From contig SVEK01000003.1 of NCBI GenBank assembly GCA_015057405.1, forward strand, positions 1 to 64,000: DNA of 64,000 nucleotides, in the 5' to 3' direction. The translations under genes and the position numbers were made by a program. Below, piece after piece: positions 7,938 to 16,894 of this stretch (position 1 is the stretch's first letter; each line of letters starts with the position of its first letter). This DNA comes from Lachnospiraceae bacterium. Lineage in GTDB: Bacteria > Bacillota > Clostridia > Lachnospirales > Lachnospiraceae. A model generated the notes under the pieces. That model saw nothing but the letters and a program-made list of their open reading frames with translations. It made no database searches and was not told the DNA's origin.

Positions 7938-8882
7938 ATGAGCGCAGTAATTGAGGTAAACAATCTTGTAAAACGCTACAAAGAGTTATTAGCTCTGGAC
8001 CATTTCAATCTTACAATAAATGAAGGGGAGATTTTTGGACTCCTTGGTCCTAACGGTTCAGGAAAAACAACAACCATTAATTGTATTCTGTCACTTCTTA
8101 ATTATGACAAAGGAACAATTAAAGTATTCGGACAGGATATGAAGCCAAACTCATACAACATAAAAAAAGACATCGGAGTTGTTATGCAGGATGTTGCCGT
8201 ATTTGACGAGCTTACAGTATATGAAAATATCGATTACTTCTGCGGCTTATATATAAAAGATTCGAAACTTCGCAAACAGTACGTTGAAGAAGCAATCAGC
8301 TTTGTTGAACTTGACGATTTCAAAAAATTCCGTCCTAAAAAACTTTCCGGCGGACTTCTCAGACGACTTAATATCGCCTGCGGAATTGCACACAAGCCTA
8401 AGCTTATATTCTTTGATGAGCCTACAGTAGCTGTTGACCCGCAAAGCCGTAACAAAATCCTTGAAGGTATAATCCAGCTTAATAAAGAGGGAGCAACTAT
8501 TGTATACACATCCCATTATATGGAAGAAGTTGAACAGATATGTTCAAGAATACTGATTATGGACAAAGGACGCAGCCTTGCAAGCGGTACCAAAGAAGAA
8601 CTTAAAAATATGATTAAATGTACCGAAAACCTCTCAGTTGAAGTTGCCGGTCTTGATGACAACGCAGTTAAAGACATCGGAAATCTTATTCATGCTTACG
8701 GTGTTACTTATGAAGAATCAGTACTAAAGGTTTCTTTTGAAGGCGGACGTCACAACCTTGTACGTGTACTCGATTATTTGCAGAGTCACGACTATTCATT
8801 CGGCAGAGTTTTCTCTGAAGTTCCTACTCTCAATGATGTATTCCTTGAGATTACCGGTACAGAACTCAGAGACAATGCGTAA
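7938..8882 (+). CDS. ABC-2 exporter, ATP-binding subunit
   Basis: A 314-residue ATPase of the drug/antibiotic-efflux (CcmA/NatA-like) group: Walker A GPNGSGKTT (near residue 38), signature LSGGLLRRL, Walker B LIFFDEPT and the switch His in YTSHYMEE. The C-terminal extension of about 90 residues is typical of ATPases that pair with ABC-2 permeases. GGGAGG precedes the ATG. It is first in a three-gene plus-strand operon with two permeases, divergent from a two-component system that likely controls it. The substrate is unknown; export of a toxic peptide or lipid-active drug is the usual role in this arrangement. Confidence 0.92.
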   Translation: MSAVIEVNNLVKRYKELLALDHFNLTINEGEIFGLLGPNGSGKTTTINCILSLLNYDKGTIKVFGQDMKPNSYNIKKDIGVVMQDVAVFDELTVYENIDYFCGLYIKDSKLRKQYVEEAISFVELDDFKKFRPKKLSGGLLRRLNIACGIAHKPKLIFFDEPTVAVDPQSRNKILEGIIQLNKEGATIVYTSHYMEEVEQICSRILIMDKGRSLASGTKEELKNMIKCTENLSVEVAGLDDNAVKDIGNLIHAYGVTYEESVLKVSFEGGRHNLVRVLDYLQSHDYSFGRVFSEVPTLNDVFLEITGTELRDNA

Positions 8883-8894
8883 GGGGGCTTGAAA

Positions 8895-10028
8895 ATGTTT
8901 TTTCATTATTTCAAATATACAATAAAAACCATGCTTAGAAGCAAAGACACTATGTTCTGGTCATTCATATTTCCGGTTGCACTTGCAACATTCATGTTTG
9001 CATCATTTGGAAATATATACGAAACAACCGAAAAAACGAACCCGGTTCCGGTTGCTATTGTTGAAGAAGAGACCAATGAAGCATTTACCACCGTACTGGA
9101 TTCCATATCAGAAGGTGACGATAAGCTTCTTATTCCTACATCAATGAAAGAAAAGGAGGCAACCAAAGCTCTTAAGGACGAAACGGTTGACGGCATCATA
9201 TATGTGGGAACCAAAGTAAAACTTGTCATAAGAGAAGAAAGCAGCAATGCAACAATCCTCAGCATGTTTCTTGACAGATATGTTCAGACTGAGGAAACAA
9301 TTACCAGCATAATGAAAAATAATCCTGCCGGTGTTCCGGCTGCTCTTGAAGCTCTTAATGAGGAAATAAGTTCCTGCAGCGAAGCCAATAAATGTAACGG
9401 CAATCAGGATAACCTTATAACATACTTTTATGCAGTGTTTGCAATGAGTTGTCTGTTCGCTGCATTCAACGGAGTAGACAGAATATTTCATCTGCAGGCA
9501 AATCAGGGTTCACTGGGACAGCGACGCGGAGTTGCTCCTACTCACAAATCAATAATAATCCTTGCAGAGTTTATAGCATCCCACCTGTTACAGTTTGTTA
9601 TTGAAATAATTACATTTCTTTACATGTGGAAAGTTCTCGGAATCAATTTCGGCGAGAAAATCCTTCCTGTATTCCTGATACTGTACGTTGGTTCTGCCTG
9701 CGGAATTGCACTTGGTATGCTGATTGGAGCACTTCCAAAGCCTACTTCTGCAGCAGGAAAAATAGGTCTTACTGTTTCATTTACAATGACTTTAAGTGTA
9801 ATGGCAGACTTATGTGCACCGGGTATTAAGTATTTCATCGAGCACAACATTCCGATTATCAACAGAATCAATCCTGCAGCACTTATTACAGATGCTTTTT
9901 ATTCACTAAATATATATGATACCTACACAAGATTTTTCCAAAACATGGCATATCTTAGTGTGATAACAATACTGTTATGTGTCATCAGTTATATTATGCT
10001 TAGGAGGAACCGTTATGCAAGTTTATAA
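8895..10028 (+). CDS. ABC-2 type permease (first)
   Basis: A 377-residue permease: one N-terminal membrane helix (about 18-38), a large extracytoplasmic domain (about 40-170), then five helices packed in the C-terminal half, the ABC2_membrane_3 layout. I took ATG 8895 because AGGGGG lies 7 bases upstream; a TTG two codons earlier is less likely. The 3' end overlaps the next gene by 14 bases, indicating translational coupling. Together with the second permease it should form a heterodimeric channel energised by the ATPase upstream. Confidence 0.85.
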   Translation: MFFHYFKYTIKTMLRSKDTMFWSFIFPVALATFMFASFGNIYETTEKTNPVPVAIVEEETNEAFTTVLDSISEGDDKLLIPTSMKEKEATKALKDETVDGIIYVGTKVKLVIREESSNATILSMFLDRYVQTEETITSIMKNNPAGVPAALEALNEEISSCSEANKCNGNQDNLITYFYAVFAMSCLFAAFNGVDRIFHLQANQGSLGQRRGVAPTHKSIIILAEFIASHLLQFVIEIITFLYMWKVLGINFGEKILPVFLILYVGSACGIALGMLIGALPKPTSAAGKIGLTVSFTMTLSVMADLCAPGIKYFIEHNIPIINRINPAALITDAFYSLNIYDTYTRFFQNMAYLSVITILLCVISYIMLRRNRYASL

Positions 10029-11163
10029 GTTATTCTTAAAAATATTAAGAAGCCAGTTAGGCCAGGTCATAATGTATATATGCATCTTCACAGGAATTAT
10101 TAATCTTATATCCGGGCAAAAGGTCGAAGAAGGTGAAACAACATATAAGGCAGTTGCAATGGATATTGCAATAGTTGATAATTCATCCTCTGTGGCAAGT
10201 AAAGAGTTTACCAAGTACGTTGATAAAGGTAACGAAATTGTTGAGCTTGAAGCTTACGACAGCGAAACAATTCAGGACGAATTATTCAACAGAACCGTAA
10301 GTGCAGTAATCGTTATCCCAAAGGATTATGAAAATAGATTAATGTCAGGCGATACAAAGGACTTATTTAAGGTTTACAGTATTCCGGGTACATTTAATTC
10401 AGATATTGTTAGTGGAATTGTTGACGGATATATAGGCAATCTCCATACATTTTTACAATCAGGAATGGATATGGATACAGCCTTATCACAGGCTGCTCGG
10501 ATTAATGATATACACGCCGAAACAACTTTACTTGACAACTCAACCGGACAAAAAGGACTTATGTATTATTTCTTTTCCTATCTTGCATACGTTCTGATAT
10601 GTATTGTATTTGTATCCGCAATATCAATTCTCATTGTTTTGAACAAAGAGACAATTCGTGCCAGAATGACATGCTCATCATATAAGCTAAGTAAAATAAG
10701 CCGCGAGACAGGTCTTGGACTTGCAACAATAGGAGTTGCAATATGTGCTGTATTTTCTGTAGAGGCTTTGATTACAATAGGTTCTGATATGTTCACGGTA
10801 AAAGGGGTTCTGTACATTGCCAATATGATAATTTACATGACAATTTCCATAGCACTTGCATTTTTTATAGGACAATTAGTCAACAAAGAAAACCTTGTAT
10901 CAATGATTGCTAACATTATCGGTCTTGGTTTCAGTTTTTTAGGCGGTGTATTTGTTCCTCTTGAATTCATGGGTGAAGGCATTAAAAAAGTAGCACATTT
11001 TCTTCCAAGCTTCTGGTATATTACCGCCTGTGAAGATATCGATACTTACACAGCATCAAGTGACATGAATACTATCCTTATCTGTTTCGGAATCCAGCTC
11101 ATATTTGCGGTAGTATTCTTTACCGCCGGGGGAGTTGCCATTAAAGCAAAACAGGCAAGATAA
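10015..11163 (+). CDS. ABC-2 type permease (second)
   Basis: A 382-residue permease with the same topology as its neighbour: N-terminal helix (about 15-32), extracytoplasmic domain to about residue 180, then about six helices. Start at ATG 10015, with TAGGAGG 7 bases upstream inside the preceding gene. The two permeases are related but clearly diverged, suggesting an obligate heterodimer. It ends the exporter operon; asnB begins 72 bases later on the same strand and might receive read-through, as no clear terminator separates them. Confidence 0.85.
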   Translation: MQVYKLFLKILRSQLGQVIMYICIFTGIINLISGQKVEEGETTYKAVAMDIAIVDNSSSVASKEFTKYVDKGNEIVELEAYDSETIQDELFNRTVSAVIVIPKDYENRLMSGDTKDLFKVYSIPGTFNSDIVSGIVDGYIGNLHTFLQSGMDMDTALSQAARINDIHAETTLLDNSTGQKGLMYYFFSYLAYVLICIVFVSAISILIVLNKETIRARMTCSSYKLSKISRETGLGLATIGVAICAVFSVEALITIGSDMFTVKGVLYIANMIIYMTISIALAFFIGQLVNKENLVSMIANIIGLGFSFLGGVFVPLEFMGEGIKKVAHFLPSFWYITACEDIDTYTASSDMNTILICFGIQLIFAVVFFTAGGVAIKAKQAR

Positions 11164-11235
11164 TATGTTTCGCAGTAATATAATTGACAAAATCGCATAT
11201 ACTTTTCTTGAATAACAGATTATTGGAGAAATAAT

Positions 11236-13095
11236 ATGTGTGGTATATCCGGTTTTTATAATAATAAAGCAATGTACTGCTCTGACCGGCACAGATGGCA
11301 GCAAGTACTTGACGACATGATAAGTTCCATTAAGCATCGGGGACCTGATGCTGATGGAACTTTTATGTATGACAAATGTTGTTTTGCACACACAAGACTT
11401 TCCGTTATTGACGTAAATGGCGGCAATCAGCCAATGAGTGATTGCTCCGGAAGTTACACCATTGTCTATAACGGGGAAATATATAACACAAAAGAACTTC
11501 GTGATGATTTAATTGCTAAAAAACACGTTTTTAACACAACATCAGACACGGAAGTTTTATTACACTCATTTATGGAATACGGAGCTGACTTTGTAACCGA
11601 AGTTAACGGAATATTTGCATTGGCAATCTACGACAAACCCCACGAATCACTTTATCTGTTTAGAGATCAAATGGGTGTTAAGCCATTATACTATACAATT
11701 ACGGACCATTCAGTAGACAGAAATACTTTCGTGTTCGGTTCGGAAATTAAATCTTTATTTAACTTCCCAAATGTTAATCCTAGAATTAACAAAGAGAGTT
11801 TTTGTGAAATATTCGGTCTCGGTCCGGCAAAAACTTCCGGCAAAGGCGTATTTGCCGGAGTCCACGAAGTTCTTCCCGGACAGTATATATGCGTTAACCG
11901 TCACGGGATTCATAAAACAACTTATTGGAGACTTAAGGCTAAACCTCATTATGACAGTTATGAGGACACCGTCGAGAAAATAACCTATCTTGTATCTGAT
12001 GCCATTAAACGCCAGATGGTTTCCGATGTACCAATATGCACATTTCTTTCAGGCGGACTGGATTCAAGTCTCGTCACATCAATCTGCAGCAGTGAACTGA
12101 AAAAACAGGGACGGCAATTAGACACCTACTCGTTTGATTTTACTGACAACAATATATACTTTACAGCCAACTCATTTCAACCGTCAGAAGACAGACCTTA
12201 CGTGGACAAAATGGTAGCGTACACAGGCTCTAACCATCGTTATCTTGAATGTACACCCCAAAAACAGGCGCAATTACTGTACGACTCTGTCATATCCAGA
12301 GACCTGCCTACGATGGCAGACGTGGATTCATCCCTTCTTTACTTTTGTTCGGAAGTTAGTAAAGAAAACAAAGTAGTTCTCACCGGAGAGTGTGCAGATG
12401 AAATATTTGGCGGCTATCCATGGTTTCACAAAAAAGAAATAATGGAACTTGGCGAAGGAAACGACACTTTCTGCTGGTCTCCGGATTTGACCCCACGAAA
12501 AGAACTGCTTAACAAAGACTTTCTACACTGGCTAAATCTCGACGAATATATTAAATCTACATATAATTTTTCTACCAAGGAGGCGCCACTCCTTCCCACT
12601 GACAACGAAACAGAAACAAGCCGGCGTAAAATATCCTACCTGAATCTAAGATGGTTCATGCAAACGCTCCTTGACAGAATGGACAGAACAAGTATGCATA
12701 ACGGGTTAGAAGCCCGAGTTCCATTTGCAGATATAAGAATAGTCGAATATGCTTACAACATTCCATGGAGTATGAAAGCTAAAAACGGTGTGGCGAAAAA
12801 TCTGCTGAGAGAAGCAGCAAAAGAATATCTTCCACAAGAAATAATGCACAGAAAAAAAAGTCCGTATCCAAAAACCTACAATCCCGAATACGAAAATTTA
12901 CTTGCAGCGACACTAACAGACATTATAGAAGACTTATCAAGTCCGATTCGACACATAATAGATACAGATAAAGTCAGACAATTCATAAGTAACCCAAAAG
13001 ATTACGGAAAACCATGGTACGGTCAGCTCATGGCAGGACCACAGATGATGGCTTATCTCATACAGGTCAATCACTGGTTAAAAATCTATGGCTGA
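11236..13095 (+). CDS. asnB: Asparagine synthetase, glutamine-hydrolysing
   Basis: A 619-residue cytoplasmic enzyme making asparagine from aspartate, glutamine and ATP. The mature N-terminus starts MCGISGFYNN, so Cys2 is the glutaminase nucleophile; the glutaminase domain covers about 1-210. The synthetase domain carries the PP-loop SGGLDSS (about 277-283) and the AsnB signature region GECADEIFGGYPW. Full length and no broken motif. GGAGA precedes the ATG. AsnB-like enzymes also amidate peptides and cell-wall precursors; with no biosynthetic neighbours here, the primary-metabolism role is preferred. Confidence 0.92.
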   Translation: MCGISGFYNNKAMYCSDRHRWQQVLDDMISSIKHRGPDADGTFMYDKCCFAHTRLSVIDVNGGNQPMSDCSGSYTIVYNGEIYNTKELRDDLIAKKHVFNTTSDTEVLLHSFMEYGADFVTEVNGIFALAIYDKPHESLYLFRDQMGVKPLYYTITDHSVDRNTFVFGSEIKSLFNFPNVNPRINKESFCEIFGLGPAKTSGKGVFAGVHEVLPGQYICVNRHGIHKTTYWRLKAKPHYDSYEDTVEKITYLVSDAIKRQMVSDVPICTFLSGGLDSSLVTSICSSELKKQGRQLDTYSFDFTDNNIYFTANSFQPSEDRPYVDKMVAYTGSNHRYLECTPQKQAQLLYDSVISRDLPTMADVDSSLLYFCSEVSKENKVVLTGECADEIFGGYPWFHKKEIMELGEGNDTFCWSPDLTPRKELLNKDFLHWLNLDEYIKSTYNFSTKEAPLLPTDNETETSRRKISYLNLRWFMQTLLDRMDRTSMHNGLEARVPFADIRIVEYAYNIPWSMKAKNGVAKNLLREAAKEYLPQEIMHRKKSPYPKTYNPEYENLLAATLTDIIEDLSSPIRHIIDTDKVRQFISNPKDYGKPWYGQLMAGPQMMAYLIQVNHWLKIYG

Positions 13096-13122
13096 AATAT
13101 TTTATCATAACATGTTATGTAG

Positions 13123-13141
13123 CACGGGCTATATGCCCGTG
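13123..13141. terminator. Hairpin between convergent asnB and dpaB
   Basis: CACGGGC-TATAT-GCCCGTG forms a perfect 7-bp stem, flanked by the palindrome CATAACATGTTATG and a small GATGT/ACATC stem. It lies between convergent genes, so termination of both is plausible, although neither side has a clean T-tract. Confidence 0.45.
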
Positions 13142-13216
13142 TGATGTTTCACATCTATATAATCGAAGGGCGTATTATTTTTTTATATTTATTATATTTA
13201 TCGTAGTTACACCTCA

Positions 13217-13816
13217 TTACGCGCCAAGTATTACCGGCTGTAGCTGTTTTCCCTCCAGTGCTGTAACAAGTGCGTCCGAAAGCTTTGTTATATCCGCAAT
13301 CATTGAATTAGGCTTTGCAATATAATCATCCTGACCAAATGGCACAAAATATATATTTTTCATATTCATCAAACAACCTATATTTTTAAAATTCATGCCT
13401 AATGCATCATTGGTGGACACTGAAATTAACAGAGGTTTTTCGTTACGAAGGTGGGCTTTTGCAGCCATAAGCACAGGACTGTCAACGATTCCGTTGCACA
13501 ATTTTGCAAGGGTATTACCGGTACAAGGTGCAATAACCATAATATCAAATAATTTGCCCGGTCCTACTGCCTCTGCCTGCTCAATGCTTTTCATCCCCGG
13601 CTTAGTAGTTATATTTTCAATTCTTCTTATAAATTCACCTGCGTCACCAAATCGGGAATTTATACTTTGTGCATTAAAGGAAAAAACAGGAGTAACCACA
13701 GCTCCCGTATCTACCAGCTTCTTAAGTTCCTCCAACATCTTAGCAAATGTACAAAATGAGCCGGTTATCCCCCATCCAACTCTACATTCTGCTAATTCCA
13801 ATATTCCTTTCCTCAC
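13217..13816 (-). CDS. dpaB: Dipicolinate synthase subunit B
   Basis: A 199-residue flavoprotein-like subunit (SpoVFB family, related to phosphopantothenoylcysteine decarboxylases) with WGITGSFCTFAKM near the N-terminus and APCTGNTLAKLCNGIVDSP around residue 100-118. With subunit A it converts dihydroxy-tetrahydrodipicolinate to dipicolinic acid in the mother cell during sporulation. Its start overlaps the stop of dpaA by 4 bases (translational coupling). Its presence supports an endospore-forming organism. Confidence 0.92.
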   Translation of the reverse strand: MRKGILELAECRVGWGITGSFCTFAKMLEELKKLVDTGAVVTPVFSFNAQSINSRFGDAGEFIRRIENITTKPGMKSIEQAEAVGPGKLFDIMVIAPCTGNTLAKLCNGIVDSPVLMAAKAHLRNEKPLLISVSTNDALGMNFKNIGCLMNMKNIYFVPFGQDDYIAKPNSMIADITKLSDALVTALEGKQLQPVILGA

Positions 13817-14628
13817 TTCCTGTCTATATTAATAGTTTCAAGTATTCCGGCAACGGCGTGACCAAGTATTTCACCGGAGGTTTTAGGAGAATATTTCCCC
13901 GGAAGCCCAAGACTGTGTATGGCAACCCTTCCCGCCTCCTTACAATAAACAAAATCCGTTCCCCCTGGTACTGAAGCTATGTCAATAATTACAGCGTTCT
14001 TGCCCAACTTATCTATTTCCCTCCTGCCAAGAACTCTTGCGGGCACAGTATTAATCACAAAATCATATTCGCTGAAATCCTCCCGCTCAAACATATTACA
14101 CACATCCATTCCATGAAACAGCACATCATCCCTCTTAGATTTATTACGCTCTGCAACAGTCACATTTGCTCCAATTCCACGAAATATAGCGGCTATCTCA
14201 CGACCACATCTTCCGTACCCCACAACTAGGCATTTGGACCCTGTTATATTAATTTTACCGTACTTAACAGCTTCTGCCAGCGTCCCTTCCGCCGTAGCAA
14301 TGGCATTACGAAGAGCAACCTCCTCCATTTTTCCAAAGTCGTACACCAAAAATGCATCAAATTCCTTAGGGACATTCCATCCAAATACAATGGCATCATG
14401 GGGCAAAAGCTCTGAAACATACGTCCATTCCCCTGTTACAGGAGTAGGAAGAACCACCACCTTGCACCCTTCAATGGCGTCTCCTAACGACCTGCAAATC
14501 CTGCCACCTAGTTCCTCTATTATCCCCTCACAGGCAACATCATAAGTTTTTACAACATACCCTCTTCTTAACAACTCTCCTGCAAGGTAACACTGTCTTA
14601 AATCTCCGCCAACAACAGCCACATTCAT
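13813..14628 (-). CDS. dpaA: Dipicolinate synthase subunit A
   Basis: A 271-residue NAD(P)-dependent subunit (SpoVFA family). The N-terminal domain begins MNVAVVGGDLRQ; a second Rossmann motif, VVGYGRCGREIA, lies near residue 135. It forms dipicolinate synthase with DpaB. In Bacillus the genes are expressed late in the mother cell under sigmaK; a matching promoter is not clear here. The ribosome-binding site GGGAGG lies inside a 13-bp inverted repeat described separately. The gene is slightly shorter than the roughly 290-residue Bacillus protein. Confidence 0.92.
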   Translation of the reverse strand: MNVAVVGGDLRQCYLAGELLRRGYVVKTYDVACEGIIEELGGRICRSLGDAIEGCKVVVLPTPVTGEWTYVSELLPHDAIVFGWNVPKEFDAFLVYDFGKMEEVALRNAIATAEGTLAEAVKYGKINITGSKCLVVGYGRCGREIAAIFRGIGANVTVAERNKSKRDDVLFHGMDVCNMFEREDFSEYDFVINTVPARVLGRREIDKLGKNAVIIDIASVPGGTDFVYCKEAGRVAIHSLGLPGKYSPKTSGEILGHAVAGILETINIDRK

Positions 14629-14633
14629 ATAAT

Positions 14634-14674
14634 AATTCCTCCCTTCGTACTATAAATATATGAAGGGAGGAATT
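14634..14674 (-). promoter_or_regulatory. Hairpin sequestering the dpaA ribosome-binding site
   Basis: A perfect 13-bp inverted repeat (AATTCCTCCCTTC with its complement, 14634-14646 and 14662-14674) encloses 15 bases. On the minus strand the right arm contains GGGAGG, the Shine-Dalgarno of dpaA 9 bases before its ATG; the left arm is its exact anti-SD partner. A transcript starting upstream would mask the site, whereas one starting in the loop would not. Confidence 0.6.
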
Positions 14675-14766
14675 ATGCTGTGTATGTACTATTTTTTTGT
14701 GTTTATTTTGGTTTTTTATTAACCTATATTAACTATATCACCGTTTCCGTGATATTCATATGAATA

Positions 14767-15954
14767 TTACTCTCTTGGCTCTTTATACTCAGCTTTTCTA
14801 TAATGAACTCCCGGGAATAAAGGAATGTCCTTTGCCGCAAATAATTCCACAACTGACACAATCTGATATCCCTTCTCAATGAATTCCGGAACCAGTTCTT
14901 CCACGGCAGCTGCCGAATCCGGATTAGTCTCATGCATCAACACGATATCTCCGTCCTTTGCGCCCCTTACGTTATCCAGAATCTGTGCTTTCGTTGTTCC
15001 CTGCATCCAGTCCTTACTATCAACGCTACAGTCAATAAGCGGTACATTGCAATTATCGAAAACAAGCTCGCTCACACTTAGATTTGGTGGACGAAGTGTG
15101 AAGCTCTTAATTCCTGTTACTTCCTCTAAAGATGCCCTTGAGTTTTCTATCTCGTTTGCAATTGCTTCTCCATCCGGGAAAAAATTAATATCACCCAATC
15201 CATTCCATTGGGAAGTGTGATTTGCAATCTCATGTCCTGCTTCCATTGCAGCCAAAACTTCGTTTTTATTGCTTTCGTTATTAAGTTTACTTGTTACGTA
15301 GTTGAATGTAGCATGACAACCGTATTCGTTTAACACCTTCTGTATTCTCATGGCATTTGAAGTATCTTCCGAACCAACAGGGCCGTCGTCAAATGTAAAT
15401 GCTATCATTGGTTTTTCCGGGTCAATCCACGAAATATCCAATTTCTCATATATAAATGCACCCTCTTGCATATACTCAGGCGTATCAGTAGGTTCCGGAA
15501 CTTCTGTCGGCGCTACTGTTGCCGTCGGCGCAATTGTTGCTGTCGGTGCTACTGTTGGACTTGCTGGAATTGGTGTTACTGCTTCAGTAGGTGCCGGTGT
15601 TGCAACCTTTTTAGCAACCTTAACAACAACCTTACACGTTAACTTCTTACCTGCATACTTCTTACCGGTAAACTTTGCATATATCTTTGCAGTTCCCTTT
15701 GACTTCGCTTTAACAACTCCCTTTGCAGAAACTGTTGCCACCTTTTTCTTACTGGAAGACCATTTTACTTTCCCCTTCACTTTGCCAACCACCTTCAACT
15801 TAAATTTATTCCCCACTTTAAGATTTAAGTTTTTCTTGTTAAGTTTCAGTCCTGCAGCCTTGGCAACATCTGTATTTCCAACTGCTTCAACCGCTGCAAT
15901 AGTCATAGCAATTGCCATAACTATTCCTGTGACTTTCTTAACCTGTTTCTTCAT
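14767..15954 (-). CDS. Secreted polysaccharide deacetylase (CE4) with Ig-like domain
   Basis: A 395-residue exported protein: signal peptide (MKKQVKKVTG, cut near AKA-AG), lysine-rich Big_2 Ig-like domain (about 35-115), Pro/Thr/Ala linker (ATPAPTEAVTPIP), then a NodB-type deacetylase (about 180-375). Catalytic motifs are intact: TFDDGP, HEIANHTSQW (metal-binding HxxxH), LRPPN and VLMHET. Such enzymes remove acetyl groups from peptidoglycan or other polysaccharides outside the cell. Start at ATG 15954, with GGAGGAG 7 bases upstream. The spacer 14675-14766 downstream shows no gene. Confidence 0.88.
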   Translation of the reverse strand: MKKQVKKVTGIVMAIAMTIAAVEAVGNTDVAKAAGLKLNKKNLNLKVGNKFKLKVVGKVKGKVKWSSSKKKVATVSAKGVVKAKSKGTAKIYAKFTGKKYAGKKLTCKVVVKVAKKVATPAPTEAVTPIPASPTVAPTATIAPTATVAPTEVPEPTDTPEYMQEGAFIYEKLDISWIDPEKPMIAFTFDDGPVGSEDTSNAMRIQKVLNEYGCHATFNYVTSKLNNESNKNEVLAAMEAGHEIANHTSQWNGLGDINFFPDGEAIANEIENSRASLEEVTGIKSFTLRPPNLSVSELVFDNCNVPLIDCSVDSKDWMQGTTKAQILDNVRGAKDGDIVLMHETNPDSAAAVEELVPEFIEKGYQIVSVVELFAAKDIPLFPGVHYRKAEYKEPRE

Positions 15955-16068
15955 AACCAATCTCCTCCTCACATGTGTTATAACATAACTAGTATAGTAT
16001 AACCTATAATCAACCATAAATCTAGCTTTTAATTAGTTATTGTCGGCACACTCCATATGTCAATACAG

Positions 16069-16172
16069 TCATTCTACGTAATCATTCTTTTCATTCAATT
16101 CACCGGCGGATACTGCTTCTATCAGAGTTGACGGCGTTGAGCAAGCAGAACCCGCTGCCAGAAGCTCCCATG
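16069..16172 (-). pseudogene. Fossil of an ABC-transporter ATPase (Walker A region)
   Basis: Right after the stop of the frameshifted gene, the minus strand reads FMGASGSGFCLLNAVNS, then, after a frame change, IEAVSAGELNEKN and a stop. This resembles the Walker A region of LolD/BceA-type ATPases (consensus MGxSGSGKSTLLN followed by ID-VSAG), with the catalytic Lys-Ser/Thr lost. Only about 35 codons remain. The assignment rests on motif similarity alone. Confidence 0.4.
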
Positions 16173-16175
16173 AAC

Positions 16176-16855
16176 TTATTTGCTAATATTTTTAAGATTA
16201 ATTTGCGCATCTTTTTCACTAAATTCTACACAATTATTCCCTCTGGTAAAATATCCACCAACATATATTTCATATATATCTCCGACAACATACTTTAGTG
16301 TATCGTCTTCTTGTGTGTTAAATTCTTTGAATATCACATACTTATAAATTGAAAATCTATCAAAGGATCCACTCCAACTACCACCATCATCTTCCGGAAT
16401 GAAATATAGATTTGCCATATTTTCATCAATTGTCTCTATTATTTCTAATTTCGCTCTCTGACAACCTACAAAAAAATTATTACCATAGTTTCCGGGTTTT
16501 ATTGGCCAGCTACCAGAAAGGCCATTTCCAGATTTCTTATAAGCACTCTTAACCAATATATTATATTTAATAATACATTTTTTTTTCTTATACACTCTAA
16601 CTACACATTTACCTTCTAACTTAGCTTTAACCTTCCCTTTTTTACTCACAGTAACAGTTTTCTTATTACTACATTTATATGTATACTTTTTTTTGTACTT
16701 AAGATTGTAGGTTTCTCCTGTCTCAAGAGTAATTTTTTAGTTGCACAGCCTTTTGACTTGGCATTAGTATTATTTGGTATAAGGCAAAATGTAGCAAGCA
16801 TAAATACAAAACTACATATTATCACCTTGGATATGTTAGTTTTATTTAATTTCAT
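16176..16855 (-). pseudogene. Frameshifted secreted Ig-like-domain protein
   Basis: One gene appears split in two frames. The 5' part (ATG 16855, GGGAGA upstream) encodes a signal peptide and the start of the mature protein (AKSKGCATKK). The rest continues in another frame with KITLETGETYNLKY and a lysine-rich Big_2-like domain (CSNKKTVTVSKKGKVKAK), then about 110 residues of unknown type down to the stop at 16176. The break lies in a run of six A's on the minus strand (plus-strand 16733-16738); one extra A would restore the frame. It could be true decay, reversible slippage or a sequencing error. Confidence 0.7.
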
Positions 16856-16894
16856 TTGATTATCTCCCATATCTTTGTTAAAGAAAAACCTCTA

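Noticed and set aside
11164..11235. asnB as part of a peptide natural-product cluster with the exporter
   Set aside because: No precursor peptide, modifying enzyme or protease gene is visible in the neighbourhood; AsnB motifs are those of ordinary asparagine synthetase.
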